Shown: positions 8,026-15,675 of the stretch, one piece after another
Layout of the letters: each line of letters starts with the position of its first letter
Numbering within the stretch: position 1 is the first letter of the stretch
From: DASUXA01 sp036378155
Lineage (GTDB): Bacteria; Actinomycetota; Actinomycetes; Mycobacteriales; Micromonosporaceae
NCBI GenBank assembly: GCA_036378155.1
Contig: DASUXA010000094.1
Location: 1 to 64,000, forward strand
DNA length: 64,000 bases
Reading direction: 5' to 3'
Made by a program: the position numbers and the translations under genes
Notes under the pieces: model-generated
The model's input: only the letters and a program-made list of their open reading frames with translations
Database searches by the model: none
What the model was told of the DNA's origin: nothing

Positions 8026-9092
8026 GAACGCATTGTGGCAGTGGGGCGTCGCGGCGCCGGGCAGCACCCGGCCGGGCAGGTGTCCCAGGTCGGTACCGTG
8101 CCCAACGCTCGACGCGGCGTCGCCGCGCGGTGGTCGGGCGCCGACGAGCGCGAATCGTCGAGCCGTTCGCGGACCAGCTCCGCGACCATCGCCACGAACC
8201 GCGGGTCGGTACCGGGCGTGGCTGCCCGGGCATAGCCCAAGCCCAGCTTGGCAGCGGTCTGCGCGGCTTCGTTGTCGAGGTCCCAGAGGACTTCGAGGTG
8301 GTCGGAGGTGAACCCGATCGGGCTGACCACGACCCCGCTCACCCCGGCGCCGTGCAGCGCCTCGAGATGGTCGTTGACGTCCGGCTCCAGCCACGGCACC
8401 TGCGGCGGTCCGGAGCGGCTCTGCCAGACCAGGTCCCAGGGCAGGTCCGGGGCGGCGGCGTCGGCGACCAGACGCGCCGCTTCGCGCAGCTGCGCCTCGT
8501 ACCGGCCGCCGGTCGGTCCGCTGGTCGCCGCCATGGTCGCCGGGATCGAGTGGGCGGTGAACACCAGCCGGGTGCTGCCGCGCCGATCGCCGGGCAGCGC
8601 GGCGAGGGCGTCGCGTACGGCGTCGACGTGGGGCTCGATGTGCCCCGGGTGATCGTGGTAGTGCCGGATCTTGTCGACGACCGGGGCGTCCTCGCCGACC
8701 TCGGCACGAGCCCGCTCGATGTCGTCGAGGTACTGCCGACACGACGAGTACGACCCGTACGCGCTGGTCACGAACGCCAGCGCCCGGCGCACCCCGTCGA
8801 CGCGCATGCGGCGCAGCGTGTCGGCGAGGTACGGGTGCCAGTTCCGGTTCCCCCAGTACACCGGCAGGTCGATGCCCTCGACGGCGAACCGGTCACGGAC
8901 CGCGTCCAGCAGCGCCCGGCACTGCGCGTTGATCGGCGACACCCCGCCGAAGTGCCGGTAGTGCTCGGCGACCTCGAGCAGCCGTTCGCGGGGTACGCCC
9001 CGGCCCCGGACGACGTTCTCCAGGAACGGCATGACGTCGTCCGGACCCTCCGGTCCGCCGAACGACACCAGCAGGAACGCGTCGTACCCCAT
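8022..9092 (-). CDS. hemH: Ferrochelatase (coproporphyrin III type)
   Basis: Inserts iron into a porphyrin; in Actinobacteria the substrate is coproporphyrin III (CpfC). The 356-aa protein carries FLLVSFGGPEGPDDVMPFLE at the N-terminus, HFGGVSPIN, and the catalytic His in VFTAHSIPATM (H181). A Cys at position 118 (SSCRQYLDD) and a C-terminal C-x3-CC cluster (C339, C343, C344) match the [2Fe-2S] ligand region of actinobacterial ferrochelatases. The ATG at 9092 aligns with the mycobacterial N-terminus; an ATG at 9101 would add three residues. It lies directly downstream of inhA, as in mycobacteria, and overlaps the HAD gene by 4 bp. Confidence 0.95.
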   Translation of the reverse strand: MGYDAFLLVSFGGPEGPDDVMPFLENVVRGRGVPRERLLEVAEHYRHFGGVSPINAQCRALLDAVRDRFAVEGIDLPVYWGNRNWHPYLADTLRRMRVDGVRRALAFVTSAYGSYSSCRQYLDDIERARAEVGEDAPVVDKIRHYHDHPGHIEPHVDAVRDALAALPGDRRGSTRLVFTAHSIPATMAATSGPTGGRYEAQLREAARLVADAAAPDLPWDLVWQSRSGPPQVPWLEPDVNDHLEALHGAGVSGVVVSPIGFTSDHLEVLWDLDNEAAQTAAKLGLGYARAATPGTDPRFVAMVAELVRERLDDSRSSAPDHRAATPRRALGTVPTWDTCPAGCCPAPRRPTATMRS

Positions 9093-9145
9093 GGGTTCCA
9101 TCTTGCCGCGACCGCCCGGACCCCCCGTGACCCGCGTCGATCGCG

Positions 9146-9913
9146 TCACGCGCCGACCGCGTGGTACCCGCCGTCGACGTGCACGATCTCACCGGTCGTC
9201 GCCGGGAACCAGTCGGACAGCAGAGCGAGCACCGCGCGCGCGGCGGGTTCCTGATCGGTCAGGTTCCAGCCCAGCGGGGCGCGCTGCTGCCAGGAGTCCT
9301 CGAACTGTTCGAAGCCGGGGATCGACTTGGCGGCCATGGTGCGCAGCGGCCCGGCGGAAACCAGGTTCACCCGGATGCCGTGCTCGCCCAGGTGCAGTGC
9401 CAGGTACCGGTTCGCCGACTCCAGCCCCGCCTTCGCCACACCCATCCAGTCGTACACCGGCCAGGCGACCGTGGCGTCGAACGTCATCCCGACGATCGCG
9501 GCGCCGCGGCCCATCAGCGGCAGGCAGGCGGTCGCCAACGACTTGTACGAGTAGGTCGACACGTGCAGCGCGGTCGCCACGTCGTCCCACGGCGCGTCGA
9601 GGAACCCGCCGCCGAGGCAGCTCGGCGGCGCGTACCCGATGGAGTGGACCACTCCGTCGAGCCCGTCGACGTGTTCGCGTACCCGGTCGGGCAGCGACGC
9701 GAGGTGGTCGCTGTTGGTCACGTCGAGTTCGATCACGGGCGCGGGCTGCGGCAGCCGCTTGGCGATCCGTTCGACCAGCGACAGCCGTCCGAACCCGGTC
9801 AGTACCACGGTGGCGCCCTGTTCCTGGGCGATCCGGGCGACCGAGAACGCGATCGACTGGTCGGTGATGACCCCGGTGACCAGTAGCCGCTTGCCGGCGA
9901 GCAGTCCAGACAC
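9146..9913 (-). CDS. inhA: NADH-dependent enoyl-ACP reductase (InhA/FabI)
   Basis: Catalyses the last reduction of the FAS-II elongation cycle. The 255-aa Rossmann protein carries the enoyl-reductase cofactor motif GVITDQSIAFSVA in place of the usual TGxxxGxG. The catalytic set is F145, Y154 and K161 (YDWMGVAK, Tyr-x6-Lys), offset by -4 from mycobacterial InhA numbering. HSIGYAPPS (S91) forms the NAD pocket region targeted by isoniazid-type inhibitors in mycobacteria. The GTG at 9913 has GAGAGG 6-7 nt upstream. It follows fabG by 14 nt and precedes hemH, an order shared with mycobacteria. Length and motifs are complete. Confidence 0.95.
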   Translation of the reverse strand: MSGLLAGKRLLVTGVITDQSIAFSVARIAQEQGATVVLTGFGRLSLVERIAKRLPQPAPVIELDVTNSDHLASLPDRVREHVDGLDGVVHSIGYAPPSCLGGGFLDAPWDDVATALHVSTYSYKSLATACLPLMGRGAAIVGMTFDATVAWPVYDWMGVAKAGLESANRYLALHLGEHGIRVNLVSAGPLRTMAAKSIPGFEQFEDSWQQRAPLGWNLTDQEPAARAVLALLSDWFPATTGEIVHVDGGYHAVGA

Positions 9914-9927
9914 TCGTACCTCTCCCC

Positions 9928-10632
9928 TCAGTGACCCATGCCCAGGCCGCCGTCGACCGGGATGACCGCGCCCGACACGTACCCGGCGGCATCGCCGGCG
10001 AGCCACGTGACGACCCCGGCGATCTCGTCGGCGGTGGCGAACCGGCCCGCCGGGATCGTCGCCAGGTACTGCTCCTTCAGCTTGTCGGGCAGGTTCGCGG
10101 TCATGTCGGTCTGCACGTACCCCGGCGCGACCACGTTCGCGGTGATGTTGCGGCTGCCCAGCTCGCGGGTGATGGACCGGGCCAGCCCGATCAGTCCCGC
10201 CTTGCTCGCCGCATAGTTCGCCTGACCCGCGCCGCCGGACAGGCCGACCACCGACGAGATGAAGATCATGCGACCCCACCGGGCGCGCAGCATCTTGCCC
10301 GCCGCGCGCCTCGCGCACCGCCACGAGCCGGCGAGGTTGGTCTCCAGAACCCGGCTGAACTGCTCCTCCGACATGCGCAGCAGCAGCGTGTCGTCGGTGA
10401 CGCCGGCGTTGGCGACCAGAACCTCGACCGGACCGAGCTCCGCCTCGACAGCCGCGAACGCGGCGTCCACCGCCGCCGGGTCGGTCACGTCGCAGGCGAC
10501 GCCGAACAGCCCGTCCGGTGCGCCGCTGCCCCGATGGGTCACCGCGACCCGGTCGCCCTGCGCCGCGAACGCCTGCGCGATCGCCAGGCCGATGCCTCGG
10601 TTACCCCCGGTGACAAGCACGGTTCGTGGCAC
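9928..10632 (-). CDS. fabG: 3-oxoacyl-ACP reductase
   Basis: NADPH-dependent beta-ketoacyl-ACP reductase, the first reductive step of fatty-acid elongation. The 234-aa SDR protein has TGGNRGIG (cofactor), NAGVTDD, catalytic Ser in FISSVVG (S126/S127) and YAASK (Y140, K144). It ends in a family-typical SGAVIPVDGGLGMGH. The GTG at 10632 is preceded by GAGGAGG at optimal spacing, marking it as the first gene of the operon fabG-inhA-hemH-HAD. A TAGTCT -10-like box lies on this strand at plus coordinates 10678-10683, and a long repeat-rich region lies further upstream. Confidence 0.95.
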   Translation of the reverse strand: MPRTVLVTGGNRGIGLAIAQAFAAQGDRVAVTHRGSGAPDGLFGVACDVTDPAAVDAAFAAVEAELGPVEVLVANAGVTDDTLLLRMSEEQFSRVLETNLAGSWRCARRAAGKMLRARWGRMIFISSVVGLSGGAGQANYAASKAGLIGLARSITRELGSRNITANVVAPGYVQTDMTANLPDKLKEQYLATIPAGRFATADEIAGVVTWLAGDAAGYVSGAVIPVDGGLGMGH

Positions 10633-10729
10633 GGCGCCTCCTCGGTTCGCTGCTGTCTACGCGGTGCGGACGTGTGGAGACTAGGCGCTACCGGTCGGTA
10701 CCGGGAACCGAGGGTGGCGCGTGTCGCCG

Positions 10730-10771
10730 TCGGCAGGACGCGGACGGTTGTCGGAAGGACCCGGACGGTTG
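10730..10771. repeat. 21-bp tandem duplication upstream of fabG
   Basis: Two adjacent 21-bp units, 10730-10750 and 10751-10771, differ at two positions. Both begin TCGG and end CCGGACGGTTG or GCGGACGGTTG. They lie about 100 bp upstream of the fabG start within the repeat-rich intergenic region. No protein motif is encoded in a convincing frame. Confidence 0.6.
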
Positions 10772-10816
10772 CCGGGCGTGGCCGGCGGTGTGTCGCCAGG
10801 GGTCTGTACCGACGGG

Positions 10817-10885
10817 GATGTGCGGACGTCACAGCGGTTGTGAGCGTCCTGCGATGCGTACTTCGTTCGCGATGTGCGCACATCG
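10817..10885. repeat. Cluster of GATGT/ACATC palindromes
   Basis: CGATGTGCGCACATCG at 10870-10885 is a perfect 16-bp palindrome. An imperfect relative, GATGT-GCGG-ACGTC, is at 10817-10830, and a third, interrupted one (GCGATGT to ACATCTCGC) runs just downstream to about 10917. The core is the same as in the hairpins at 5412 and 47694. The cluster lies in the divergent region between fabG and a small plus-strand ORF, so here it could be regulatory rather than a terminator. Confidence 0.5.
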
Positions 10886-11019
10886 TCCGCGATGTCGACT
10901 GTGATGACACATCTCGCGGCGTCGGCGCGTTCCGGCGCTCGCCCCCGAATCGGACAGGCGGTCACGGGGTGTACCATCGCCCTCGCCAAAGCCCGGAACG
11001 ACGTACGGAGGTGATCGCT

Positions 11020-11073
11020 GTGCCAGATAGCGATCCTCCGAGTCGTGGCCGGGCCGGCGGACAGCAACGCTGA
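11020..11073 (+). CDS. Possible 17-aa peptide with a perfect Shine-Dalgarno sequence
   Basis: GTG at 11020 opens an 18-codon frame ending TGA 11071-11073; the product is VPDSDPPSRGRAGGQQR (first residue read as Met). GGAGGTGATC at 11007-11016 is a ten-base match to the anti-Shine-Dalgarno end of 16S rRNA, with 8 nt between GGAGG and GTG. A TACCAT box near 10972 could be its -10. The peptide is hydrophilic and has no known motif. It may be a leader peptide acting on what follows (the 28-aa membrane peptide starts 110 nt downstream) or a real microprotein. Support is limited to the ribosome binding site and an open frame. Confidence 0.4.
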   Translation: MPDSDPPSRGRAGGQQR

Positions 11074-11183
11074 CCGCTCCGTCGCCGCCGTGTGCCTTTC
11101 CGGCCACGGCGCGCGCCCATGAGTGCCCTGCCACGACTCGACCACGGCCTGCCCACCCGCCCCTGCCTCTCCGGGAGCCGTCG

Positions 11184-11270
11184 ATGAGTCGCTACGCAGT
11201 ACCGGTCTGCTTCACCCTGGCCGCCGTCTGGGTGGTCGTCATCTTCGTCCTGGTCAGCGGCACCGCCTGA
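11184..11270 (+). CDS. Small single-pass membrane peptide, 28 aa
   Basis: ATG at 11184 with GGGAG 7-8 nt upstream; TGA at 11268-11270. The product begins MSRYAVPV and then runs CFTLAAVWVVVIFVLVSG, one strong transmembrane helix with a short positively charged N-terminal tail. Such stand-alone hydrophobic microproteins usually bind and tune larger membrane complexes, but no partner is adjacent; the neighbouring MoxR operon runs in the opposite direction. A 22-codon frame (11119-11187) overlaps its start by ATGA but lacks its own ribosome binding site. I do not recognise a family. Confidence 0.5.
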   Translation: MSRYAVPVCFTLAAVWVVVIFVLVSGTA

Positions 11271-11325
11271 GCCCGCCGTCACCGCCGGTCAGACAACCCG
11301 TGCTGACGCCGCGGCGCACCCCGAC

Positions 11326-11400
11326 GCGGCGCCCAGGTCGGGGGCGCCCAGGTCGGGGGCACCCAGGTCGGGGGCGCCCAGGTCGGGGGCGCCCAGGTCG
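11326..11400. repeat. Five tandem copies of a 15-bp unit
   Basis: Unit GGGGCGCCCAGGTCG. Copies at 11326, 11341, 11356, 11371 and 11386; the first and third each have one substitution. The array runs into the left arm of the large inverted repeat. It lies beyond the stop of the VWA gene, so it is not in a recognised protein. Copy number is likely variable between strains. Confidence 0.8.
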
Positions 11401-11465
11401 GGGGCGGCCCGACCCACGACGGGATCAAGCTTGACCGCCCAGAGTGGGTCGGGCCGCCCCCGACC
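11396..11465. terminator. Large GC-rich inverted repeat between convergent genes
   Basis: Perfect 22-bp arms (11396-11417 and 11444-11465, ending CGACCCAC and opening GTGGGTCG) enclose a 26-nt spacer that itself contains the palindrome TCAAGCTTGA. A further copy of the right arm follows at about 11475-11493. It sits between the small plus-strand membrane peptide and the 3' end of the minus-strand MoxR operon, where a bidirectional terminator is expected. There is no T-tract, as is common in high-GC actinobacteria. Confidence 0.6.
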
Positions 11466-11527
11466 CCCAGAGTCGGTCGGGCCGCCCCCGACCCCGCAGC
11501 CGGTGGGCGCCCCCCCGGACCCGAGCC

Positions 11528-12478
11528 TCAAGGCAGCCGCGACGTCCAGACCAGGCTCAACCCGCCAGCCGCCAGGGCGAGCAGCAACGCGATCCCCACG
11601 TACCACTGGGTCACCTCGCGCGGCTTGGTGCGATACCCGATCGAGCTGCCCATGTCCTGGTACACCTGCTTCAACTCGGACAGGCTCGCCGCCTCGTAGA
11701 AGTGGCCCCGCGTGCTTTCCGCGAGCTTCTGCAACGCCTGCCGGTCGACCGGTACCCGCTGCTGCTGTCCGCTGATGGTGACCGTGCCCTGATCGGTACC
11801 GAACGCGATCGTGGACACCGGTACGTTCGCCGCCGCGGCGGCAGCCGACGCCTCCTCGATCGACCGGCCGAACGTGCGGAACCCGTCGGACAGCAGCACG
11901 ATCCGCGCGGGTGGCGGGCCGGCCGCGCCGTCCGCCGGTACCGACTGGATCGCCTGCAGGCAGGTGAACACCGCCTCGCCGGTCGCGGTCGCCTCGGCCA
12001 GTTGCAGCCCGTCGATCGCCTGGGCGATCTCGGCGCGGTCCTTGGTCGGCGAGACCAGCACGTTCGCCGCCTTCGCGAACGACACCAGACCGACGTTGAA
12101 CGTCGGCGGCAACTGCTGCACGAATTCCTTCGCCGCCTGCTGCGCGGCGGCGAGCCGGGTCGGTTGTACGTCGTCGGCCTGCATGGACAGCGACACGTCG
12201 ATGGCGAGCATCACCGTCGCCCGTTCCAGCGGCTGCTTCGTGTCGACCGACGGGCGTGCCATCGCGGTACCCAGGATCAGCAGGCTGACCAGGAACGCGG
12301 CGGCCGGCACGTGCCGGCGCCAGCCCAACCCCTTCGGGGCGAGGCTGCGCAGCAACGCGACGTTGGTGAACCGCACCGCGTAGGCGCGGCGGCGCAACTG
12401 TCGCCACACGTACACCCCGGCCAGCGCGAGCACCGGCAGCAGGGCGAGCAGCCACGCGGGCTGCAGGAAGCGGATCAT
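11528..12478 (-). CDS. VWA domain membrane protein (BatA-like)
   Basis: A 316-aa protein with an N-terminal pair of helices (FLQPAWLLALLPVLALAGVY; PAAAFLVSLLILGTA), a von Willebrand factor A domain (about residues 85-290), and a C-terminal helix (YVGIALLLALAAGGLSLVW). The metal-ion-dependent adhesion site DxSxS is intact in AIDVSLSM (D94, S96, S98). It belongs to the MoxR-DUF58-VWA system, in which a MoxR ATPase is thought to act as a chaperone for metal-cofactor or envelope protein maturation. Its ATG overlaps the DUF58 stop by 4 bp. Only one VWA gene follows here, whereas Bat operons often have two. Confidence 0.92.
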   Translation of the reverse strand: MIRFLQPAWLLALLPVLALAGVYVWRQLRRRAYAVRFTNVALLRSLAPKGLGWRRHVPAAAFLVSLLILGTAMARPSVDTKQPLERATVMLAIDVSLSMQADDVQPTRLAAAQQAAKEFVQQLPPTFNVGLVSFAKAANVLVSPTKDRAEIAQAIDGLQLAEATATGEAVFTCLQAIQSVPADGAAGPPPARIVLLSDGFRTFGRSIEEASAAAAAANVPVSTIAFGTDQGTVTISGQQQRVPVDRQALQKLAESTRGHFYEAASLSELKQVYQDMGSSIGYRTKPREVTQWYVGIALLLALAAGGLSLVWTSRLP

Positions 12479-13485
12479 CGAGTGGTCCCCCTGGTACGCG
12501 CGTGTCGCTGTGCGGCGACGAACCGCACGATGTCGAGCAGCCAGTCGGAGTCGGTACGCAGCCGCAGATGCGCGGCGCCCGCCCCGCGCAGCGTCGCCGC
12601 GATCTCCTCGCGCTGCGCGGCAGCCGCCGTCGCATAGCGCCGCCGCAGTCCGGCGTCGGCGGTCTGTACCTCGTGCGTCGCGCCGGTCTCCGGGTCGACG
12701 AGTTCGAGCACGCCGACGTCCGGCAGGTCCAGTTCGCGCGGATCGACGACCTCGACGGCGAGCACGTCGTGGCGCACCGCGAGGCGGCGCAGCGGTCGGT
12801 CCCACTCGTGCGGCGGTACCAGGAAGTCGGAGATCACCACCGCCATGCCGCGCCGCCGGGGCGGGCGGTTCAACGCCTCGATCAGCGCGCCGAGATCGGC
12901 GCGACCCGACTGGGTCCGGGTCCGCGCGACGGCGCGCAGCAGACCCTGGGCCTCCTTGCGCCCCGGTCGAGCCGGCAGCCGGCGGATCTCGCGACCGGTA
13001 CCGATCACCGCGCCGATCCGGTTGCCGCCCCGCACGGTGAGGTGGGCGGTCGCCGCCGCGGCGGCGACCGCCAGGTCGCGTTTGAGGCACCGGGCGGTAC
13101 CGAAATCCAGGCTCGCCGACAGGTCGACCGCCATCCAGGTTTCCAGTTCCCGGTCCGCCACCGTCTGCCGTACGTGCGCCAGCGTGGTCCGCGCCGTCAC
13201 CGGCCAGTCCATCCGGCGCACGTCGTCGCCGGGCCGGTACTCCCGCGACTCCCCCGGCTCGGTGCCGGGCCCGGTCAGCAGCCCCAGGTAGTCGCCCTGC
13301 AGCAGCCCGTCCAGCTTGCGGGTGACGAGCAGCTGCAACTTGTTGAGCACGACCTCGGACCGGGCGGCGTCCAGCGGCAGGTCGTCGTGCCCCGTGGTGT
13401 CGCCGGTCGGCGTGCCGCCCGCCGGGTCGGTACCGGTACGGCGACGCAGCCGGCCGAGCGCGGCCAGTCCCCGCGCACCGCTCAT
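12475..13485 (-). CDS. DUF58 domain protein
   Basis: A 336-aa DUF58 protein with a central domain marked by KLDGLLQGDYLGLLTGPGTE and SREYRPGDDVRRMDWPVTAR, the family's signature region around residues 60-105. A VWA-like segment follows (WMAVDLSASLDFGTA, DxSxS-like). The N-terminus is a short Gly/Thr-rich tail, and no membrane helix is seen, unlike some relatives. The ATG at 13485 lies 10 nt after the moxR stop. Together with moxR and the VWA gene it forms a three-gene operon of the MoxR-associated type. Its biochemical role is unknown; membership of the system is clear. Confidence 0.92.
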   Translation of the reverse strand: MSGARGLAALGRLRRRTGTDPAGGTPTGDTTGHDDLPLDAARSEVVLNKLQLLVTRKLDGLLQGDYLGLLTGPGTEPGESREYRPGDDVRRMDWPVTARTTLAHVRQTVADRELETWMAVDLSASLDFGTARCLKRDLAVAAAAATAHLTVRGGNRIGAVIGTGREIRRLPARPGRKEAQGLLRAVARTRTQSGRADLGALIEALNRPPRRRGMAVVISDFLVPPHEWDRPLRRLAVRHDVLAVEVVDPRELDLPDVGVLELVDPETGATHEVQTADAGLRRRYATAAAAQREEIAATLRGAGAAHLRLRTDSDWLLDIVRFVAAQRHARTRGTTR

Positions 13486-13495
13486 CGCCGCACCG

Positions 13496-14626
13496 TCACG
13501 CCGGCCGTCCGGGCGCCGGCCATCCGCGTCCGCCACCGGTACCCGCCGGGCTGGTCGGCGCCCCGCCCGGCACACCGGGCGTGCCGGGGACACCGGCCGG
13601 TACCGCCTGCTGGCGGGGCGCGACCGTGGGCAGCGGCACAGTCGCCAGTACCCGGTCGATGATCCGGTCGGCGGGGATGTCGTCGGCGAGCGCGTCGTAC
13701 GACAGCACCATCCGGTGCCGCAGGATGTCCGGAGCCACGTCCTGGACGTCCTGCGGCAGCGCGTAGTCGCGGCCGCGCAGCAGGGCGAGCGCCCGGGTGG
13801 ACCGGACGATGCCGAGCGAGGCGCGGGGGCTCGCGCCGTACTGGATCAGCGGCGCGACGTCCGGCATGCCGTAGGCGGCGGGGTCGCGGGTCGCCAGTAC
13901 CAGCCGGACCGCGTAGTCGACCAGCGCGTTGTGGACGAAGACCTCGTCCGCCTTGCGTTGCAGGGCGAGCAGGTCGGTCGGGGTGAGCACGGTCGCCGGT
14001 TCGGGGGCGGCCACGCCCATCCGGTACACGATCTCCCGCTCCTCGACGTCCGTCGGGTACCCGACGAGAATCTTCATCAGGAACCGGTCGCGCTGCGCCT
14101 CGGGCAGCGGGTACACGCCTTCCTGCTCGATCGGGTTCTGGGTGGCCATCACCAGGAACGGCAGCGGTACGTCGAACCGCTCGCCACCGATCGACACATG
14201 CTGCTCGGCCATGACCTCCAGCAGCGCGGACTGCACCTTCGCCGGCGCCCGGTTGATCTCGTCGGCGAGCAGGAAGTTGACGAACACCGGTCCGAGTTCG
14301 ACGTCGAACTTCTCGCTGGACTGGCGGTAGATGCGGGTGCCGATGATGTCGGCGGGCACCAGGTCAGGGGTGAACTGGATGCGGGCGAAACTGCCGCCGA
14401 CCACCTTCGCCAGCGTCTCCACGGCCAGGGTCTTCGCCACGCCGGGCACGCCTTCGAGCAGGCAGTGGCCCCGGGCGAGCAGCGCGACGAACATCCGCTC
14501 GATCATCCGATCCTGGCCGACGATCACCCGCTTCACCTCGAACAGCGCACGCTCCAGCAGACTGGCGTCCTGCGCGGGGGTGGTCACGGGGATGTCCCCG
14601 TTCGAGGGCGTGGTCGGCTGCGCCAC
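13496..14626 (-). CDS. MoxR family AAA+ ATPase
   Basis: A 376-aa AAA+ ATPase. Walker A is GVPGVAKT (residues 59-66), Walker B with sensor region is FLLADEINRAPAKVQSALLE, and FLVMATQNPIEQEGVYPLPE carries the MoxR-typical sensor 1. The C-terminal 35 residues are Pro/Gly/Ala-rich and probably disordered. The GTG at 14626 has GGAGG about 8 nt upstream and heads the operon moxR-DUF58-VWA. MoxR proteins are thought to remodel client proteins, often with VWA proteins as adaptors. A TAGGGT -10-like box lies further upstream on this strand near 14665. Confidence 0.94.
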   Translation of the reverse strand: MAQPTTPSNGDIPVTTPAQDASLLERALFEVKRVIVGQDRMIERMFVALLARGHCLLEGVPGVAKTLAVETLAKVVGGSFARIQFTPDLVPADIIGTRIYRQSSEKFDVELGPVFVNFLLADEINRAPAKVQSALLEVMAEQHVSIGGERFDVPLPFLVMATQNPIEQEGVYPLPEAQRDRFLMKILVGYPTDVEEREIVYRMGVAAPEPATVLTPTDLLALQRKADEVFVHNALVDYAVRLVLATRDPAAYGMPDVAPLIQYGASPRASLGIVRSTRALALLRGRDYALPQDVQDVAPDILRHRMVLSYDALADDIPADRIIDRVLATVPLPTVAPRQQAVPAGVPGTPGVPGGAPTSPAGTGGGRGWPAPGRPA

Positions 14627-14965
14627 CGGTCCTCCACACGTCTACACCGTCGGTACGTCGACCCTAGCCTCCCATGCGCCGTCGACGCAGGCGCGACAGA
14701 CCGACGCTTCCCGAACGGCGCACGGCACCCGATCGTGCCGCCGGGACGCGCGGAGTCGCGGCGCGACCGTGCCGCCGGGACGCTCGGGGACCGCGCCGAG
14801 GCTCGGAAAGGCTGGCCACAGGGCGCGCCCGGAAATCGGTCGAACGGGCACGTGGTACGGGGTAGACACCAAGGGCGTCACTGAGGGTACGATGCCTGCG
14901 TCGCCGGGCGGCTTCCCCCGTGGCCGCCCGGCGCTCAACCTGTCCGGGCCTGTCAGACTCGACTG
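14627..14965. other. Divergent intergenic region with a GC-rich hairpin
   Basis: About 340 bases between moxR and the small Cys-containing gene. TACGAT at 14889-14894 is a candidate -10 for the plus-strand genes. Downstream of it, CGCCGGGCGGC (14902-14912), a 10-nt loop and GCCGCCCGGCG (14923-14933) form a perfect 11-bp stem. The hairpin would lie in the 5' leader, so it could attenuate or stabilise that message. The rest shows nothing recognisable. Confidence 0.5.
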
Positions 14966-15163
14966 GTGCCCGACGACGATCCCCTGATCTGCTCCGCCAA
15001 GGGCTGCCGCGCCGCGGCTCGATGGGCGCTGCGCTGGAACAACCCGCGCCTGCACACCCCCGACCGGCGCAAGACCTGGCTCGCCTGCGACGAGCACCGG
15101 GCGTACCTCAGCGACTTCCTCGACCGACGCGGGTTCCTGCGCGACATCGTCGAGGTGCGATGA
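14966..15163 (+). CDS. Small conserved actinobacterial Cys/His protein
   Basis: A 65-aa protein opening at a GTG with ICSAKGCRAAARWALRWNNP, then TWLACDEHRAYLSDFLDRRG. The spacing C-x4-C and a later C-x2-H suggests a small zinc site (C9, C14, C41, H44). Homologues are widespread in Actinobacteria and are often mislabelled in databases as acetone carboxylase; I would call it only a conserved protein. Its TGA overlaps the ATG of the following PH-domain gene, so it is translationally coupled to the two PH-domain membrane proteins. Leader hairpin and TACGAT box lie upstream. Confidence 0.8.
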   Translation: MPDDDPLICSAKGCRAAARWALRWNNPRLHTPDRRKTWLACDEHRAYLSDFLDRRGFLRDIVEVR

Positions 15164-15675
15164 GCGCCTACCCTCGAAACGTGACCGCCGACCCCCTGCG
15201 CCCGTGGCCCGAGTCGGTCGTGTGGCGACCCGTGTCCGGACGACTGATCGTGATCGAACAACTGCGCCTCGCCGGGGCTCTGCTGGCGGTCCTCCTCGCC
15301 TGCCTGGTCGCGGGCACCGCGCTGGGTACCGCGATCCCGGCGTGGGTCGCCGTCGCGGCGGTCGTCGCCGCAGCCGCCCGCGCGGTGGTGGTGATCCGGT
15401 CGGTACGCGCCTGGGGGTACGCCGAACGGGACGTGGACCTGCTGGTCCGGCACGGGTTGTGGATCCGTCGGCTGTCCATCGTGCCGTACGCGCGGATGCA
15501 GTTCGTCGACGTCACCGCCGGACCCCTGGAACGGCTGTTCGGCCTCGCCACGGTGCAGTTGCACACCGCCGCGGCGGCGAGCGACGCGCGCATTCCGGGG
15601 CTGCCGCCCGCCGAGGCGTCCCGGCTGCGCGACCGGCTCACCGCCCTCGGCGAGGTGCGCGCGGAGGGACTGTGA
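15160..15675 (+). CDS. PH domain (YdbS-like) membrane protein
   Basis: A 171-aa protein with two adjacent N-terminal helices (AGALLAVLLACLVAGTALG; AWVAVAAVVAAAARAVVVI) and one bacterial pleckstrin-homology (bPH2) domain at about residues 85-160 (LLVRHGLWIRRLSIVPYARM, then VDVTAGPLERLFGLATVQLH). This is the YdbS layout. ATG 15160 overlaps the stop of the upstream gene; GTG 15181 is a weaker alternative. In Bacillus, YdbS/YdbT pairs protect against some antimicrobial peptides; whether that holds in Actinobacteria is unknown. The 3' end overlaps the next gene by 4 bp. Confidence 0.9.
   Translation: MSAYPRNVTADPLRPWPESVVWRPVSGRLIVIEQLRLAGALLAVLLACLVAGTALGTAIPAWVAVAAVVAAAARAVVVIRSVRAWGYAERDVDLLVRHGLWIRRLSIVPYARMQFVDVTAGPLERLFGLATVQLHTAAAASDARIPGLPPAEASRLRDRLTALGEVRAEGL

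Noticed and set aside
11119..11187. 22-codon frame overlapping the 28-aa membrane peptide by ATGA
   Set aside because: No ribosome binding site and a Pro/Arg/Ser composition typical of noncoding GC-rich DNA; not reported as a gene.
11326..11400. Tandem repeats considered as a CRISPR array
   Set aside because: Units are 15 bp and directly adjacent without spacers; no cas gene is present.
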